From Rhodospirillaceae bacterium (GTDB taxonomy: Bacteria; Pseudomonadota; Alphaproteobacteria; UBA8366), in NCBI GenBank assembly GCA_002718015.1, contig PBCW01000055.1, forward strand, positions 13,196 through 19,239: 6,044 nt of DNA, read 5' to 3'. Position 1 is the stretch's first letter; every line of letters begins with the position of its first letter. The notes under the pieces were generated by a model. It did no database searches. It had not been told where the DNA came from and saw nothing but the letters and a program-made list of their open reading frames with translations. Positions 5,824-6,044 of this stretch are shown here, in pieces. The translations under genes were made by a program, and so were the position numbers.

Positions 5824-6044
5824 ATGCATCTTCTAAATGCCCAGCCGGGCGTAGTGGCTGATGGTTCGGAAGCGATCGATCTAGGACAGTCGCCGGGACA
5901 AATATTATTTCTGTCTGCTGCGGATACAGATCTCGCGGTCGTTTCGGCTGCGCGAGCGAATTTAGGAGCGAACTTCCCTTCTCTCAGACTTGCGAACGTA
6001 ATGCAGCTCTCACACCATATGTCAGTTGATCTTTTTTGTGAAAA
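5824..6044 (+). CDS. cobN: Cobaltochelatase large subunit CobN, N-terminal part (runs off the window)
   Basis: Only the first 73 codons are present, out of a protein usually near 1,250 residues. The visible start (M-H-L-L-N-A-Q-P-G, then E-A-I-D-L-G-Q-S-P-G at 16-25, I-L-F-L-S-A-A-D-T at 27-35 and F-P-S-L-R-L-A-N at 51-58) matches the N-terminus typical of alphaproteobacterial CobN. CobN is the catalytic subunit of the ATP-dependent CobNST complex that inserts Co2+ into hydrogenobyrinic acid a,c-diamide, which marks the aerobic B12 pathway. The ATG follows the cobW TAG by one base and has no strong ribosome site of its own, so its translation probably depends on cobW. No frameshift or stop is seen up to the window edge. 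Confidence 0.93.
   Translation, partial: MHLLNAQPGVVADGSEAIDLGQSPGQILFLSAADTDLAVVSAARANLGANFPSLRLANVMQLSHHMSVDLFCE

Overview
The window looks like chromosomal DNA from an alphaproteobacterium that makes cobalamin (vitamin B12) by the aerobic, late-cobalt-insertion route. The basis is the set CobC, CobP, CobW and CobN, with strong CobN and CobW sequence motifs, plus a cobalamin riboswitch in front of a HupE/UreJ-type metal permease. Base composition is moderately AT-rich and uniform across the window, with no mobile element, tRNA, rRNA or CRISPR array. A marine or free-living lineage is plausible but cannot be settled from 6 kb.

Layout: bases 1-202 are an AT-rich leader with one small dyad. 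Bases 203-2144 hold two plus-strand genes, probably one transcription unit: an alpha/beta hydrolase and an AKR13-like aldo/keto reductase, both with intact catalytic residues and unknown substrates. They converge on cobC (2184-3248, minus strand), the PLP-dependent L-threonine-O-3-phosphate decarboxylase, which probably starts at a TTG codon. Bases 3249-3584 are a divergent regulatory region with a full cobalamin riboswitch (about 3277-3467, plus strand), a promoter placed to start transcription at its 5' edge, and a 117-base expression platform. Downstream on the plus strand run the hupE-like permease (3585-4226), cobP (4244-4771), cobW (4785-5822) and the first 73 codons of cobN (from 5824, cut by the window end), separated by 17, 13 and 1 bases.

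How they fit together: the permease is predicted to import Co2+, CobW to deliver it as a GTP-dependent metallochaperone, and CobN (with CobS and CobT, not in view) to insert it into hydrogenobyrinate a,c-diamide. CobC supplies the aminopropanol phosphate arm, and CobP activates adenosylcobinamide (phosphate) for nucleotide loop assembly. The riboswitch lets the end product control the plus-strand operon. cobC is on the other strand and is not part of the riboswitch transcript.

The window is mostly a recognisable B12 locus and not a new system. The parts most worth a second look are in the riboswitch: an inserted 7-bp hairpin arm in the normally tiny P4 loop, a possible L5/L13 kissing pair, a 26-codon reading frame overlapping the permease start, and a promoter whose -35 box overlaps the cobC start codon.
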